64,000 nucleotides of DNA, from the NCBI GenBank assembly GCA_965153455.1, contig OZ234493.1, positions 28,448,213 through 28,512,212 of the forward strand, in the 5' to 3' direction. The stretch comes from Sphagnum compactum. Taxonomy: Eukaryota; Bryophyta; Sphagnopsida; Sphagnales. Both the position numbers and the translations under genes were made by a program. Every line of letters starts with the position of its first letter. Position 1 is the stretch's first letter. The notes under the pieces were generated by a model, which was not told where the DNA came from, ran no database searches, and worked only from the letters and a program-made list of their open reading frames with translations. Positions 61,601 through 64,000 of this stretch are shown piece by piece.

Positions 61601-62776
61601 CGGGGGCACTACATACGCTACTCGAGAGGTAGTTGTCACAAACGGACCGCAGGATAAAAGAACGACTGCTCAAAGGTTTTGAAGTAGCGACTTGCAGGTA
61701 AGTAAAAGATACAGTTACGACGAGGCAGACAAATGTCCTATGCTGGGAAGAAGCCGCTCGCGGTAACCGCGCGGCGAGATAAGTACCGGGCGCGGTCGTC
61801 TCTCACGGTTTCTTCCTCCTTTCAGGAAGGCAGTAAAAAATGGCTATGGCTTCCCGCTGTCTGTCTGTGTGTGTCTGCAGCGCCGCGCCCTGTGTTCGCG
61901 ACGATGTTGCCAACGACGGCGTGACCTTCAAACCTTTTGTCCACACTAGTGAGCGGACGTGTGCCAAGCCGCCTTCGTGTCTGCATTGCAGATCTGTTAA
62001 GGTTTTGCTCCTGCCCCGATTATTATGCGGGTTTCTTCAGAGTTTTTTCTGCGCCTACGTTCTAGTCTAGTAAACTATCATTGTTCTGTCCAGTCTCGGA
62101 TTTCTTTTCCTAGTTCTCACTGGTCTGGCACCGCTCGTCTGCGATCCGAAGGTGGTAGCAACATTTTTGATATTTCCTCTTTCAGAACAATTTCCAGTTG
62201 ATTTTTGGGGCTGCTTGTCACTAGTAGTTTTTGAGCTTCCATTACCGTTTGATCCTCGTGTGCAGCTTCATGCACTGTTCACTCTTCGTTAATTTCGCAG
62301 CAATTTGCAAGAATTTCGTGAGCATCAGTCCCTGTACAGCGAGCCCCTGATGATGCGATTTTGGAGCTGGTCTGTGCTTGAAGCCTTTTGTCTGCTCCTT
62401 AATTTTCCTCCATGCACCGGGGCGGGGCTTTGATGAGAGATCGGCTGTGTCCTGTAAGAAGATTGATCGCCGCTGGGGGCAGTAAGCTCATCCTTGCAGG
62501 TTTCTGACCCGAGTCTCGATTTGCAGCAGTACGCTTTTCTGTTTGCCTCTAGCGGGGAGAAAAGAAGTTTGATCTTGAACAACGGCTGAAACAGGAGCAT
62601 GAAACTTGTGGCAGCTTGTGGAAGCTCGCCTCCTCTCTCGTCGAACTCGGCGCGCCGTTTGCCCTCTCAAGAATTCAGAAATCAAGTACCGCAATCGGCA
62701 AAGCTGGTGGCAGCACGGACACACAGGACACACACGCAGAGGAAAACAAAAGTGCGACAGAAGTGTTTTGGAGGAA
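61601..62776 (+). promoter_or_regulatory. Promoter and long 5' leader of the HD-Zip III gene
   Basis: Base composition becomes clearly less AT-rich here than in the preceding 7 kb. Several upstream ATGs precede the main start. One at 62599 opens an 88-codon frame (to 62865) that overlaps the HD-Zip ATG in another frame. The HD-Zip frame itself is closed upstream by a TGA at 62600-62602. HD-Zip III genes of land plants have long leaders, from memory; splice sites within this leader were not resolved. Confidence 0.4.
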
Positions 62777-63675
62777 ATGCAGCAGCAGCAGCAGCAAGAA
62801 GATCATCACTACTCTGGCATGGACTCTTTCGTCATGTGTGGGAAATATGTCCGATACACAAATGAGCAAGTGGAGGCTCTGGAGCATGTGTACCACGAGT
62901 GTCCCAAGCCAAGCTCCATACGCCGCCAGCAGCTCTTTAAGGATTGTCCCATCCTTGCACACATTGAGCCCAAACAGATCAAAGTCTGGTTCCAAAACCG
63001 CAGGTATGTATGTGTTGGGCATGTCCTCATCCCCCCCCCTCCCCCCCCCCCCCCCCCGGCCAGGCATGCATTCATTCAGACAGATTTCACAGTTTGCAGC
63101 AGATGATGATGATGTCCTGGTGCATGCATTCATTCATACACATAGATTTCACATTGCTGCCTTCAGCTACTAGAAAATATATATTATGCCTCCTCTGTTT
63201 GCAGGTGTCGGGAAAAGCAGCGACAGGAATCATCAAGGCTTCTGAGTGTGAATGCAAAATTGGCAGCTTCGAATAAGCTCCTGATGGAGGAGAATGAGCG
63301 GTTGTCAAAGCATTCTTTGCAACTCACTCTTGAAAATCACATACTATGCCAGGAGCTCCGACAAATGCCTGCTGCTAGTCTTGGTGGCATTCGTAACCAG
63401 CTTGATCAGGTGAGTGAAATTGCAGATATATATGAAAAGCTTGCATGAGTGGAGAAATGAAATGTGGTACCTGTACTAAGAAATTTAGCATTTTTATGTG
63501 CAAATCATGGGGTGCTGGTTGTTGTCTGTGTGCAGGCAGCTTTGGCCTCCACCGAAACCAGTTCTGATTCAGTGGTCTCTGGTGGTGGGCTGCATCCACA
63601 AGCCACTCCCCAACATTCTCCACGAGCCCCTAGCCCTGCTGCTGATGAGTTAGTCGTTTCTCTCACTGAGCTCCA
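62777..63675 (+). CDS. C3HDZ: Class III HD-Zip transcription factor (5' part; runs off the window)
   Basis: Coding exons seen are 62777-63003, 63205-63409 and 63536-63675, with GT...AG introns and matching phases (190 complete codons). The next exon, which should start the START domain, lies beyond the window or could not be placed. The ATG at 62777 follows an in-frame TGA and begins a Gln run. The homeodomain starts at KYVRYTNEQVEALEHVYHEC (residue 23) and continues PKPSSIRRQQLFKDCPILAH, IEPKQIKVWFQNRRCREKQR; the residues before the WFQNRRCREKQR recognition helix fit class III. The leucine zipper follows: LLSVNAKL, NKLLMEENERL, LQLTLEN. Then come TETSSDSVVSG and TPQHSPRAPSP, typical of the linker before START. 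These nuclear factors control meristem, polarity and vascular patterning in land plants. Changes such as LFKDCPILAH, where land-plant members have LIRECPILSN, suggest an early-diverging lineage. The miR165/166 site expected in START is not in view. Confidence 0.92.
63031..63057. repeat. Poly-C tract in HD-Zip III intron 1
   Basis: A 27-base run, all C except one T at 63040, begins 28 bases after the 5' splice site of the intron 63004-63203. On the minus strand it is a G tract able to form quadruplexes. Confidence 0.9.
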
Positions 63676-64000
63676 GTAGGTTTTCTCTCCCGAAAATATG
63701 TGAATATCTTTCTGCTCTTAAACCCTGGATTTTTCTCATCATTATTCAATTTGTATATATTTTTTGTCTTCCCAAATCTGCAAGCTTCCTGTGGTGGAGC
63801 TTATTGCAGTTTGTTTTTTGGGGCAAAGTTCACTGCTTTCTACTGTAGCTCTTACTTTGCTATTGTATTTGCCCTTGTTGGGGATCTAGTATTCCATGTG
63901 CTTTGGATGTTTTGAAAGAGGCTGCCATCTTGATTCTGCACAGACCATCCTTTTATGGTCAAGTCATTAGCCATTGGGTGTCTCAGGCTAAAGACTAGAC
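63676..64000 (+). other. Intron (partial) of the HD-Zip III gene
   Basis: The donor GTAGGT follows 63675. No exon with START-domain sequence could be joined in phase before the window end. AG dinucleotides near 63806 and 63986 are possible acceptors, but neither gives recognisable sequence. Confidence 0.5.

Noticed and set aside
1-64000. tRNA, rRNA or other structured RNA genes
   Set aside because: No convincing cloverleaf with matching box sequences, and no rRNA core motif, was seen on reading; a covariance-model search would be needed to exclude them.

Overview
This window looks like nuclear DNA from a streptophyte (a charophycean alga or an early-diverging land plant). It holds a class III HD-Zip gene, plant-type TFIIF alpha and plant-type orphan families. 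Genes are split by canonical GT...AG introns and sit as islands in AT-rich, repeat-laden DNA. No operons, ribosome-binding sites or prokaryotic features are seen. Species cannot be fixed from sequence alone. The HD-Zip III protein is rather divergent from my memory of land-plant members, which leans (weakly) towards a charophyte.

Six protein-coding genes can be supported, four with complete multi-exon models in which every reading frame and splice phase closes. (1) 16.6-17.5 kb, +: an uninterrupted BTB/POZ protein with an unusual C-terminal segment resembling a ubiquitin fold. (2) 26.8-19.3 kb, -: a 14-exon alpha/beta hydrolase of 369 aa with an intact Ser-Asp-His triad. (3) 34.6-36.9 kb, +: a 6-exon, 130-aa J-domain protein with HPD motif and a C-terminal membrane segment. 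(4) 39.9-43.9 kb, +: a 9-exon, 556-aa TFIIF alpha (RAP74). (5) 51.5-52.8 kb, +: a 2-exon, 181-aa conserved plant protein ending in a C2HC zinc finger. (6) 62.8 kb to beyond the window end, +: the 5' part of a class III HD-Zip transcription factor.

Between the islands are gene-poor stretches (1-12.7, 28.9-34.5, 44-51.3 and 54.2-61.5 kb). They hold a decayed hAT transposase (47.4-49.6 kb) and three terminal-inverted-repeat elements (12.7-13.5, 14.39-14.66 and 24.71-25.13 kb). They also hold a dispersed foldback family built on TAGG/CCTA repeats (including one perfect palindrome at 50.92-50.96 kb), two other dispersed repeat families, 107-bp and about 110-bp tandem repeats, a minisatellite, and many long poly-C/poly-G and GA/CT tracts. 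GA tracts on the sense strand lie in the leader regions of the BTB and hydrolase genes, and a telo-box precedes the C2HC gene.

The genes do not form an obvious pathway. The mix (a general transcription factor, a developmental regulator, a BTB protein, a J-protein, a hydrolase) is what ordinary eukaryotic neighbourhoods look like. Introns are hosts to the same repeats as the intergenic DNA. No clear new multi-gene system was found; the best novelty candidates are the BTB plus ubiquitin-like architecture, the TAGG foldback family and the TIR elements.
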